Part shown: one piece after another, positions 20,712 to 32,700 of the stretch
Numbering within the stretch: position 1 is the first letter of the stretch
Layout: the number at the start of each line of letters is the position of its first letter
Assembly (NCBI GenBank): GCA_963575745.1
Contig: CAUYUJ010020170.1
Coordinates: 1,174,013 to 1,238,012 of the forward strand
Length of the DNA: 64,000 nucleotides
Direction of reading: 5' to 3'
DNA from: Prorocentrum cordatum
Lineage: Eukaryota; Sar; Dinophyceae; Prorocentrales; Prorocentraceae
Notes under the pieces: model-generated
The model's database searches: none
Seen by the model: the letters and a program-made list of their open reading frames with translations, nothing else
Told to the model about the DNA's origin: nothing
Position numbers and translations under genes: made by a program

Positions 20712-23700
20712 TTCCCTCCCGCCCCATCCCCGTCCCCTGCAGGAGGCGCATCAGGTTCAGAGGCGTGCCTGCCAGCGGTTGCCCCACCTCAGTCTTCGTG
20801 CTCCACGACGGCCGCCCGGGGGGCTCTCGCAGAGGCCCCATGGGCGCACCGGAGAGGCTCGAGCCTCGACGGCGAGCGCGCCCCCCGATTTCTGGAGGCG
20901 AGCTTTCTTATCGAATATGCCTGCTGTGATAAGGGCCCCTCGAGGGCGCGAAGTTATTCGCGCCTCGCGCTTCGCGGTTCGGCTCCGATTCCTACTCATC
21001 CTTCTTTGCTCTTCCCTGCGCGAAGGGATTCGCGCTTCGCGCAGCGCGGAGCGCGAAGCTAGGCTCTCGCGGCGCGGGCGACCGCCAGCTGGCCCCCCCC
21101 CCGTCCCTTCCCTCCGAGGCCCCAGCCCGCCGATCGGCCGCGGTCTCTCCCCGCAAGGCGCCGGCATCTCTGGCGCTCTGGGCCTCTCCCCCCTGGGATC
21201 AGGTCGGGCACGCCTTCCCACAGGCGAAGCTTGGACGAAGCCCTACACACAGTACAAGAATGGGCGGAACATGCAACATAGCACAAACATGTGCAAGATT
21301 GGCCAGGCATGGTCGACAAACCGTCCTGCCCCGAGCCTCCCCCGAGGAGACCCCGGAGGCCGCAGGCGGCGGGCGTCTCCGGAGGCCGACGGCGGCAGAG
21401 GTCCTCCCCGCGCCGTGGGCTTTCCAGAGGCACCGCGGAGCGGGGCCTCCCTGCCCTGCCCTGGCCTCCCAGGGGGGGGGCCCCTGGAGGCCGGCGGTGG
21501 CCGAGCGCCTCCCGCCGTGGTCGTCCGTGGACGTGCCGGCGGCGATGGAGGCAGCGGCGAGGTGGGTGTCGGTATTGTGTGTGGGGGGTCGGTGCGTGGC
21601 CAAGCAGCCTGCAGGGAAGCGCGGTTCGCCGTTTCCCACAGCTCGCCGTGGCGTTGTGGCTCGATGCATCCTCGCTTGCTCGAGGTTTCGGAGCGTGTGG
21701 TTCGTGGTGTCCGGCAGCAGCTTGTTCTGCGCAAGTTGGGTGTCGCGAAGACCAGACTCCCAGCATCACCGCTACGGTCAACCCGCACCGTAAAGATGAA
21801 CCACTTCCCAAGGTGACCCATGCATCCCCCCCCCCTTCGGCCCATCCCTGGCCGCTTCCGCTGGCCGCGCCCCGCTCGCGAAGTGTCGGCATGGCCCTCG
21901 CTGGCCCTCCCTGGCCCCTGCACCCTGAGCGCGCGCCCTCCTTGCACGGCTTGACTGCAGCGTGGCCGTGGGTTCTGCCGACGCCGAGGGGCGAGAGCCC
22001 TCCCTCCCCTTGCCTCGGCCTCTCGGGGCCTCCGCCCGCCGGGCGCCTTCCGCGCCTCCCCCCCCCCCCGCGTCTCCTCCGCGCGCGCGAGCCGCGTGGC
22101 GCGGGCGGCACCTCCTGCAGCCAGGAGGTAGGACGTTCGGGTCGGCGCAGGGCGTGGGCGTGGGCGCTCGGGTCGTTCGGGTGGGGGCGTGGGCGTGGGC
22201 GTTCGGGTCGGACGAGCAGGGGGGGATCTGGGGGACAGGGAAAGGGGGGGGGCCACGCAATCTGCTACATGCAGCTGGTTTCGGCCCCACTGCCAGGCGC
22301 TGTCCTCGACATCTTGGCGCCTCCAGCGCCGGGAGGCGCTGGGGAACTCAGCTATGCTAGCTGATTCGCCAAGCCCGTCTTTTCTATCCCCCCCTTTCGT
22401 GCGACCCGAGACTCGGCCACGCGCAGAGGGGGGACGGCTTCTTAGAAGCACCCCTGCTTCCTAGCAGGCGCGGGCCATGTCTGCAGATGTAGGATTGAGG
22501 CCTTCTAAGACAGCAGCCTCCCTCTAAGAAGCCTTCCCCCCTCCCTCGACTCTGGCGTCGTGAAAACAAAACACGGCGGAAGGTCGCGGGCTGTTCTCCA
22601 GCCTCTGATGGGCCATCACACCGGACCTCGGGACCGACAAACAGGTAGGTTGGATGAGAAACGAGCTCTGGGAAGGGGCCTAGACTTGGGAGGCCATGTT
22701 ATGAGAAAGTCGCGACGTAGGGAGAGGGGGATATGAGGACTATCTCGGGGCTCAGGAGGGGCTCTTGTTTGGAGGCAGTTCCTTCGATCCAGGTCGTGGA
22801 GCCCATGCGTGGCCGAGGTACGCCGTGGGCAGACAAACCCATTCGGCGTTCACGGTAAATTTGCTCAGTTCGCGCAGTGCGCAGAGGCGAGGAGATCGCC
22901 ATCTGCCTCTTCGGGTCCATCCTCTGCGGGGCCGCGCTCGCGTGCCTGGTCGTGTCCCTGATGGGGTACTGCCGCATGCATGGCCGGTCCAGGCCCGCTG
23001 GGAGCGCGAAGGTGGAGGTTCCTCTTCCTCCTCCTCCTCCTCCTCCTCCTCCTCCTCCTCCTCCTCCTCTTCCTCGTCCGCTTCCTTCTTTATCTCCTCC
23101 TCCTCCTCCTTCTTCTCCTCGTTGGCCTCCTCCTCCTCCTCCTCCTCCTCCTCCTCCTCCTCCTCCTTCTCTTCACACCTCGTGTGCCCGCGCGCGAGAG
23201 CATCTTTCGTTCGTCTCCTGCTCTTGGTCGCCTTTTCTTTCTTTCTTTCTCTCGGTCGGAGTCCCTCCTCCCTCTCTTCATCCTTCCTTCTGCGTATAGC
23301 GAGCAATTCCACCGAGCCCTTGTTCAGCGCTGGCGGGAGCGGAAAGCAGGACCTCAAGCTTCGTCGCCAGAGGGCCCCAGAACGATCGCCAGCCCCCCCA
23401 CCTCGGGTCGATGGATGCCGACGATTGGGCGACCCCGACCTAGACAGCGAGGACGACACAGCCCTAGAGGTGTGCAGGGGGCATTTGGGTGTGGCGCAGC
23501 GCACACGCATGCTCGAGGGCTGCCTCCTCACCACCCGCATCCTCCTGGCCGGCAACCCCCTGAACGCCGTAGCAGTGGCAGCAGCCAAAGTGCACGCGGA
23601 GAGGAGGCAGTCAAGTCTAGCCGTGTTTCGGCTGTTAGGAGAGTTCGGCGTCGACGAACTTTTCCAATGCGCACAGCATAGCATAACCCGTCGCCCCTCA

Positions 23701-26700
23701 TGGTGAGGATGGCAGTGCTCAAGGCAATGTCGGACACCCCTCAGCTCCAGTATCCCCCGCCAATGCGCGAAGAGATGACCGTGCTTCAAGCTTTCGTGCA
23801 ACGTCTAGACAACGAAGAGATGGTCGCTGCGAGCGAGTATCTCCGCTACTGGAGGACCCAGAGCACTCACCAGCAGGAGGGTCAGGACCCCAAGGTGCGC
23901 CACGCTTTTCTCGACAACGCCCACTGCACAGAGGGAGGTTCAGCATCCGAATGAGTATAGTATCAAATGCTTGATGAAGCTAAGGCAGCGAACCCACAGC
24001 AGGAGCACCCCCAGAAGCACTCAGGAGCGTAGGATTCGGAACAGCCCATCGAAGATGCCCCGCCGCAGCCACAAGCACCGCAAGAGTTAGGCCATGGGAG
24101 GCCACGCGCGAGCATAACCGAGCACGAACGAGTGAAATACGTTGGCGGCTGTAGCCTTCTAGTGCCGTTGAGCAGTGAGCGTGCAAGTGGGAGTGGGGGA
24201 CGTGGCAATGGGAAGGGGAGGCAAGGACGATGAGTCTCCCCCCTGGCCCGCGTGCTCCGGGAGGCATTTCCTGGCGCACGGGCCTATCCCGTATTTCACA
24301 TCCCATACACTGTATATGCATGTCTTGTGTGCGGGGTAGTTGGGTGCCACGCTTTTAGAGCTACCTGCTTGCATTTCGCTTGTTATGTTGCGCGTGGGGC
24401 ACCTTGTTACTGCGCCCTCGCCAATGTTGCTCATGCGACGTTACTGAGTTTCGCTGGGAGGGACGTATCAAGCCTCTTCCGCGCCAAATCTCGATGGTGC
24501 ACCGAAGTCACGATGTGATGTGCCACTGGCGCTGTCGCCAAGTTGTAGATGGCCGATCGTGATGTTTTGCAACTTGGGCATTTGAAGGAGCCCCGTCGCC
24601 AGTATTTAGCTCGCGGAAACAAAAAAACAATTTGGCCGTAAGTACTTTTCCGCACCATGCTGCTGCTGCTCCTCCTTTCTCCTTGTTTGTCCTCCTGCCG
24701 CACTTGCGGGCAGTAAGCCGTGGCGTTTTCGTCGCGTGTTGCCGCCCTGGCGGCCCCACTCTTGCCCGCATCGTCATCTGCAGTGGTCCGCTCCCTTCTC
24801 CCCCAAGGAGCGAATCCGCATTGCGCTGCTGCTGTGCTCCGCTCTGGTCCCTCCCGTCGCCCCCCGTCGTCTCCCGTCGCCTCCCGCTGCATCTGTCCCC
24901 CCCTGTCGTCCAGCCGTCCTTCGTGCCCCGTCGCTCCCGTCCGCCCCCTGCCGCCCTCTGCACGCGGAGGCCGGGATCGTGCAACGGTGGTGTCTCGTCG
25001 GAACTCCTCCGTCCGCCGCCCCCCTCCCCCTCGAGTTGTCCCTGCTCTTAGGTGTTCGCTTCGGGGACCTCCCTGGGGGCCACCCAACGGATCTGTTTGA
25101 CGCTGGTTCGATTTCGGTTCGACTGAAAATTCGACCCTAGTTCGACTCGAGCTCGACTCAAGCTCGACTCGAGTTCGACTCAAGTCCGACTCAAGATCGA
25201 CCCAGGTCGACGGACGTTCGACGCAGCATCGACGCATGAGTGGAGTGAGTGTTTCGACGAAGATCACCAGAACGATCATCGAGTTGCTCCCTGACCACCT
25301 CGGACTACAACACAATCACAACGGGAGGTTTTGGACGATGTTCAGGCTCTGGGGGCCCTCGCTGGGCCCCCCGACCGTCAATCAATCATTCGGGGTGAAA
25401 AACCAGTCCTGGGGAATGGTTCGACACCTCCTAGGGTCCACGTCATGTAACCCTGCCGCTGAGGCCTTTGGTGGGGCCTCCTTTGGGGGCACGAAACGTG
25501 TGACGGGTGTACCAAATCGGGTGCCGGACGGCCATGCGGACCCTGCCGCTGAGGCCTTCCGTGGAGTTTCTGATGGGGCCACGAAACGTGTGACTGGTGT
25601 GCCATATCGGGTGCAGGGCGGCCATACGGACTTTGCCGTTGAGGCCCTCGGTGGGGCTCCCTATGCGGCCACGAAGCGTGTGAGGAGGTGTACCGAAATG
25701 AGTGCGGGGACGCCATGCGGACCCTGCCGCTGGGGCCTTCAGTGGAGCTCATTATGGGGCCACGAAACGTGTGATGTGGTGCGCCGAAATTGGCGCAGGG
25801 CCCCCATTCGGACCCTGCCGCTGAGGCCTCGATGGGGCTCCTGTTTGGGCCACGAAGCGTGTGATGGGGTGTGCCGACATGGATGCGGGGCCGCCATGCG
25901 GACCCTTCCGCTGGGGCCTTCGGTGGAGCTCCCGATGGGGCAACGAAACGTGTAACGGGTTTGCCATATCGGGTGCAGGGCGGCCATACGGACCTTGCCG
26001 TTGAGGCCTTCGGTGGGGCTCCCTATGCGGCCACGAAGCGTGTGAGGAGGTGTACCGAAATGAGTGCGGGGCCGCCATGCGGACCCTGCCGCTGCGGCCT
26101 TCGGTGGGGCTCCGTCTGGAGCCATGAAGCGTAGGGGGGGGTACCAAAATGGGTCACGGGGATGAGAGGAGGGGGGAGGAGGAGGAGCGGGGGAACGCGG
26201 GGCGCTGTCTCTTCAAAACGAGGACCGGACACCGCAGGATGGTTGCGAAACATTCAGACGTCGGGTGTGTGTGTGTGTGCTTGTCCCCCGGGCTGCACCA
26301 CAGTCAAGCGCGCCGCCCCTTTTCAACTCTTTGTTTTGAGTGGGCAGCGAGTGCTGGAGTCACCCTGCAGTGCTGTTTTATTGGTTGGCCCGACCCATCA
26401 CATATCCAGTGGAGTCCTCACTGCTGGGTTTGAGCTTTGGTCGGGCACTTAGGTTCGTTAGTATGGCAACGCCAAGCCTATGGAAGCTCCTAGCTCGGCC
26501 AGCGGTCGCCAGTTGGTTCGAAGATCTTTCAGAGACCATGAGCTGTTCCGCCGCCACCTCCTCCTGTTCCTCCTCCCCTCCCTCCTCCCCCATGCTCCTC
26601 CTCCCCTTCCTCCCCCATGCTCCCCCTCCTCCTGTTCCTCCTCCCCCATGCTCCCGCCACCTCCTCCTGTTCCTCCTGCTCCTCCTCCCCTTCCTCCTCC

Positions 26701-29700
26701 CCTCCTCCTCCTCCTCCCCTCCCCTCCCTCCTCCCCTCCCTTCCTCCCCTCCCTCCCCCTCCCCTCCTGCGTGGCCGGGCCAGGCTACTGACGCTGGCCA
26801 CTCTCGGCAGCGCGTGGCTGATCTTCGCCATGGCGGAGTCCATGGATCTGTCCGGCATCATTGCGAACCTGTTCGCGGGCATCGTCTTCAGGTCGTCCCG
26901 ATGACGGGTCCTGAGAGAGAAACGGGTCCGAAGGTCTTCTGCAGTTTTCGCGCTCCTGGGGCCCTCCACGGGTCCCGGGGCTGTCAGAAAACGGCTCAGG
27001 AGGAAGAGCTGGTCCCGGGAGAGGGCCCCCAGGCCCCAGGGCCCAGGGCCGCTTCCCACAGGACCCGCTTCCTTCCTGCTCATCAGGCGGTTCGGCGGGT
27101 GCCTCTTCACCGAGCGCGGCGAGCACGGGGCCACCGAGACGTTAGAGTTCTGCGGCGGCCTGTCGGAGAGCCTCGTGTTCATGTTGGTGGGCTGGGATGC
27201 AGCTCCTGGGAGGTGCACGGACACAGCACCTGCGCTGGTTTATCCGTGACCGAAAACTGGCCCATCTGAGCGATTCCCGCTTCAACCCGCTTAGTGTGGC
27301 AGTTCTGCGGCAAATGTGGGCAGATCTGGCCCGATGGGCCATCAAGCGGGTTTCCAAGACCCCCGGTCTGTCCCGCGGCAATGAGCCCTTGTAACAAATT
27401 GAGGTGGACATGGCCGTGCTCTCACCCTTGTCCCGCGGCCGCGATCTTCTGTTTCATGATGTATATCCATGTATATACACACGCATATATATATATATAT
27501 ATATGTTTATATATACACATTCAGGTGCCGTTTTCCTAAACAGTGTTTGCACATTGGGATGCTCATGTTCTCTTCTAGGGAACTGGGCCTGGCGGAATTA
27601 GTTGTCCAGGCGAAGGACCCAAACATATGCGGGGGGCGAGTGCCGCATGGCAGGTGGGACGAAGGAGGGGCAGGTCCGCTATGGGGAAGCGAAGCGTGTG
27701 AGGGGTGTGCCGAAATTGGTGCGGGGCCGCTATGCGGATCCTGCCGCTGAGGCCTCCAGTGGAGCTCCGCTATGGGGCCACGAAACGTGTGATGGGGTGC
27801 GCCGAATTGGCTCAGGGCCCCCATTCGGACCCTGCCGCTGAGGCCCTCGATGGGGCTCCTGTTGAGGCCACGAAGCGTGTGATGGGGTGTGCCGACATGG
27901 ATGCGGGGCCGCCATGCGGACCCTGCCGCTGGGGCCTCTGGTGGTGCCGAAATTGGCTCGGGGCCGCCATGCGGACCCTGCCGCTGAGGCCCTTGGTGGG
28001 GCTCCTCTTGGGGCCACGAAACGTGTGAGGGGTGTGCCGACATGGGTGCGAGGCCGCCATGCGGACTCTGCGGCTGGGCCCCCGGTGGAGCTTCCTGCGG
28101 GGGCACGAAACGTGGGAAGGTGTGCAGAATCGGGTGCGGGGCCGCCATGCGGACCTTGCCGTTGAAGTCTTCCGTGGACTTCCTTGTGCCGAAATTGGGC
28201 GGGGCCGCCATGCGGACCTTGCCGCTGCGGCCTCCAGTGGAGCTCGCTGTGGGGCCACGAAGCGTGTGAGGGATGTGCCGAAATCTGTGTGGGGCCGCCA
28301 TTCGGACCCTGCCGCCTGGGCCTTCGGTGGAGCTCCTTATAGGGTCAGGGAACTGTGAGGGATGTGCCGAATCGGATGCGGGGCCGCCATTCGGACCCTG
28401 CCGCTGGGGCCTTCGGTGGAGCTCCATTGGGGCCACGAAGCGTGCGAGAGGTGTGCTGAATCTGGTGCGGGCCCGCCATGCGGACCCTGCCGCTATTTCC
28501 TTCGGTGGAGCGTCCTATGCGGCCACGAAACGTGTGAGTATGGTGTGACGAAGTCGGGCACGGGGACGGGAGGAGGGTGGGGGGATGAGGAGCGGGAATG
28601 CGGGGCGATGTCTTTTCAAAACGAGGACCCAAGATCACTGGATGGTTCGGGGCAAAAGCATAGGCATGCGCCTTTCCCCCAATCAGTGCTTGCACGTACA
28701 GGTTGCAATTTCTCTTCTAAGGAATTGGGCCTGGCTGGCGGTCAGGCGGTTCCGTGCTCGCCTTCGCCGCCCTGTCGCCACCTTGACGCCATCCGTCGTT
28801 TGGGCCTGGCTGGCGGTCTGGCGGTTCCGTGCTCGCCGTCGCCGCCCCGTGGCTGCCGTGTCGCCGCCAGTCGTCAGGGCCTGGCTGGCGGTCTGGCGGC
28901 TACGTGCTCGCCGTCCCCGCCCCGTCGCCGCCTCGTCGTCGCACCACATAGAACGTCCATCTACACGGAATATAGACTCTGTCCCCCTCCCCGCCCCCCA
29001 GGGTTTCTCTTTCCCCCGTGGGGTAGCACAATTTAGCGTCATTATGCCCCGTCGCTCATTTTGAAAATGAACTCGCACTCTGCCCGGGACTGCCGTCAAC
29101 GACCCCCTTCCTTCATCCTCGTCAAACGACGCCATGCGCACACCCCCGCTGATCAACAGTCTTACATCTGCACACGTATGACCCAGGAGCCACTGGCAGC
29201 ATGAAGCCAAGTCTACACGCGCGCGGGGAGGCGCGCGCACGCCAGAATCCTTCGCACGCTGCAGGCTGCGTGCGGATGGCAAGATCGAGGCTGCCAGCAC
29301 CTCTGAAGCAGAACAGCGTTTTGGTAACACGACTTGTCAGAGTCTCCGCGCGCGGGCTCCTTGTGAGCTGTTGTTAAAGAAACAACGTTTTACAAATAGG
29401 TATCGCCAACTGCGGCCACGCGGTTGTCCCGAGCGCGCATGTCGAGATCGGTCGAAGTCTCCTGCGCGCTTGCTCGGGGGGGCACGATCTCTTTCAGAGA
29501 ACACCCTGCGGGCCACTCGCGCGCGTGTGCCGCGCGCGAACGTCGAGCTCTTCCCAAAGCCTTCATCACCGACACGTGGACACCACCATTGTCATCGACG
29601 TGATCAGCATCGGTGCCGTCATCGGCCTTGCCGTCATCATCGTCATCGTCGTCACCAGCATCGCTACTACCATCATCGTGTCCGCCATGGTCAACGTTAC

Positions 29701-32700
29701 CATGATACCGCGCCTGCCCGATTCACCGACTTGCACTGAAATGCCCGCGTTTCGGTTTGAGTTACCTCTTGCATGCGCTGTGCGTTTTGGGATTATGTAA
29801 CTGACTGTTCGGGCCACGTGGGTAATCCGCAGAGCGCCCTTGCCCTTTTGTTTCCTCCTCTTCTCCTCCTCCTTCTCCTCCTCATCGAGCGTTCACCCAG
29901 GCATTAATTGTCACGGGTCGCTTTTCTGTGTGGTTTTGGGTTGTCTTGGGTGCGCGCAGCCATATCGGACCAGGAGGAAATGAGATCGCGAGACGCGCTG
30001 GGAAGACCCCAGCGGTAATCGCCACCGCGGCCGCGTCGGTCGCGCCGGACTAGCTAGCCGCTCTACGTGAGGACGGTTCCTGAGGATTTGAGGGTCGAGT
30101 TCCCCGACAACATATGGAAAAAAGCAGGCAAGTGTTGCGCATCTTGATTCTGCATCAAAAAAGGTCTGCGCGCGCTCTTGAGAAATCTTGAGAAACCCAA
30201 AGATATGCCAATATGTCCATCAAATTCGACCGAGCGGGCCTCTCTCGCGCGTGTGTCGAAATCATTCGAACGCCCTGGCGCGTGCTTGGGGGCACGGCTC
30301 CCGTCAAAGAAAGGGTCAGCCGAGCCCGTCGGCCGCGCGCTCATGTCGAAATCCTTTCCATCATGTTCATGGCCGACATGTGAACACCATCGTTGTCATC
30401 GACGTGACCAGCATCGGTGCCCTCGTTAGCCTTGCCGCCGTCATCGTCATCGCCGTCGCCAGCATTGCTGCTATCATCATCGTGTCCGCCGTTGTCAACG
30501 TCGCCATGATTCCGCGTCCGCCCGAGCCACCGACTCGAACTGAAGCGCTCGCGCGCCAGCGCGGCTGGCGAGACGCGCTGGTAAGTCCCCGGCGTCAGCG
30601 CCACCGCGGCCGCGTCGGTCGCGCCAGACTAGCTGGGAGCTCCGCGCGCGAGCCTGCGCAAGCCAGCGCGGCCGCAGCGATACGCCAACCAACACCAAGC
30701 AGTCATCGCAATCGCCGCCGCATAAGCTTTGCAAACCGAGTTCCGGGTGGGCGGGTGAGATGACTGCGACGCTGGTGGAGTTGACAGCTCACAAGTGAGC
30801 ATTTAGTAACTTCTCCTTCTTGAAAGAATGATGGAATCGACCCCCCCCCCAGAACTAACGGCCCACTTATCATTGCAATGTCCGCGCGATCTTGCCCCAC
30901 CGTCCGTCCTGATTGCGACTCCATACCATCCCAGGCATGCTGGCATCCCTGGTTCATCCTCCTAGATTCGCGCTCGTTCATCAAAATTCATCAGTTGCCA
31001 CAGATTCTTTGCAAGAAAATGACGAAGTGCACGGGCGCGCGCGTCGTCGCGCTCGCATGCAAAAGTCTTTTAAAAAATGCAACGAGCTTCGCAAAGCTTA
31101 CAACGTTGAGGGTTCCGAATCTACATCGCAACACATGGCTCCGCAACAATATTGCTTTAAACCACACAAGAAACTTGCATTCGCGCTTTTGCAGATTCTT
31201 AAGACAACCATCGGTTTTTGAACCTTTTTTTCCACCAAAGGCTACTAAACGTAACTGTCGCGCGCGCCCGTCGAACTGGTTCGAACGCCTGCGCCCGTGT
31301 TGTCGCAGGAACCCCTTGCAAAAGTGGCGGAGTGCACGCGCGCGCGTCGTCGCGCGCGCATGCGGGAATCTTCCAAAAAACTTCGATTTCGCAGGGATTT
31401 CAAAATCGAGAGCCCCGGAAAATATGGAGAAACACATGGTTTTGCAACGTCAGTGTTCTAGAATGGTTGCGCGATCGCGTTCCTGCGATTTTCGTCATGT
31501 GGCAGCCATCGCTTTTCCGACACATGTTCACGAATTCTGGCCCAACGGGCCTCATGCGCCGCACGCCGAAATCATTCGGGCGCCCTTGCGCGCGCGCTGG
31601 GGTGTGTGTGGGGTGGGTGGGAGGGGGGGGGGGCGCGATCCGCGTCGCGCAATGCCACGCATGTCGAACTCATTCCGGAACCTTCATCACCGATGCGAGG
31701 GCGCCGGTATCGTCGCCGGCGCGATCAGCATCGGCGCCGTCACCGGCTTTGCCGTCGTTGTTGTCACCATCGTCACCAGCATCGCCACTACCATCATCGC
31801 CTTTTTCTTTGTCGACGTTGCCATGATACTGCGTTCGCCCAAGTCGCCGACTCACACTGAAGTGCCCGCTGGGAAGTGCCCAGCGGCCAGCGCCACCGCG
31901 GCTGCGTCGGTCGCGCAAGCCAAGTTGCGGGTGCCCGCGCGTCAGCGCGACCTGCGAGACGCGGTGGGAAGCCCCCAGCGGTCAGCGTCACTGCGGCCGG
32001 GTCGGTCGCGCCAAACTAGCTGGCCGCGGACAGGCACCAGCCAGCACCAAGCAGTCATCGCAATCGCCGCCGCATGGGCCTTGCAAACCTAGTTGCGGGT
32101 GAATGGGTGGGATGATGGCGCGAGCAGCGAAGTTAACAACTTCAAGCTCCCATAGTTATTCCCCCGCGGGGCTCTTACTTGGGTAAAGGCTGGCGCCTCC
32201 TATTGTTACTTTGCCCGTTGCTCGAAGGTTCCTCGGGTTTCTCGGGTTCCTCGGGTTCCCCGCCCCTGTTGCCTCCTATTGTCACGTTGCCCGTTTCCCG
32301 GAGGTTCCTCGTGTTCCCCGGGTTCCTCGGGTTCCTCTGGTTCCGCGCCCCCGTTTGCCCGTTGCCCTACATACATACACACATACAATGCAATACAATT
32401 GAAGTCAATACAACACAATACAGTACAATGCAATACAATACCATTGTTGTACAATACAGTACATCTGTTATTTGCCTTCCTGCTTCGGGTTCCTTGATCT
32501 TGTTCCTTGGGTTTCCCAGTCTTGTTCCTTGCTTGGGTTGCTTGGGTTCCCCTGTCTTGAAGGACTGTCTTGTTCCTTGCTTGGGTGTCTCATGTTTCCT
32601 GGTCCTGCTCCTCGGGTTCCTGGTTCTGTTCATTGCTTGGGTTCCTCATGTTCCCCGGTGTTGTTTTTGGGATTACATGGTGTTGTTCATTGTTTGGGTT

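Larger units (their letters stand above)
20101..22886 (+). other. Exchanger intron 2, 2.8 kb
   Basis: Contains a CCCCTCGCC-rich run (20,110-20,310), a large TCC tract (20,480-20,706), GC-rich unique sequence with inverted CGCGCTTCGCG motifs near 20,960-21,060, a CTTCTTAGAAG-family element and one family F arm. No exon was found in it. Long frames at 20,190-21,820 are composition artefacts. Confidence 0.7.
22993..26783 (+). other. Exchanger intron 3, 3.8 kb
   Basis: Holds a TCC tract (23,025-23,175), a coding-like unidentified stretch (23,330-23,954), a 12-bp minisatellite, a family F arm, the first S1 satellite array and a second TCC tract ending directly at the acceptor. The intron ends are direct repeats of about 15 bases with one mismatch (TGGCCGGTCCAGGC and TGGCCGGGCCAGGC). 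Confidence 0.7.

Noticed and set aside
20194-21816. A 540-codon Pro/Leu-rich plus frame in intron 2
   Set aside because: TCC tract and GC-rich sequence without stops; it overlaps the spliced exchanger path and shows no motif.
25441-28550. CRISPR-like regular repeats
   Set aside because: Units are head-to-tail satellite copies without unique spacers, in a eukaryotic intron.
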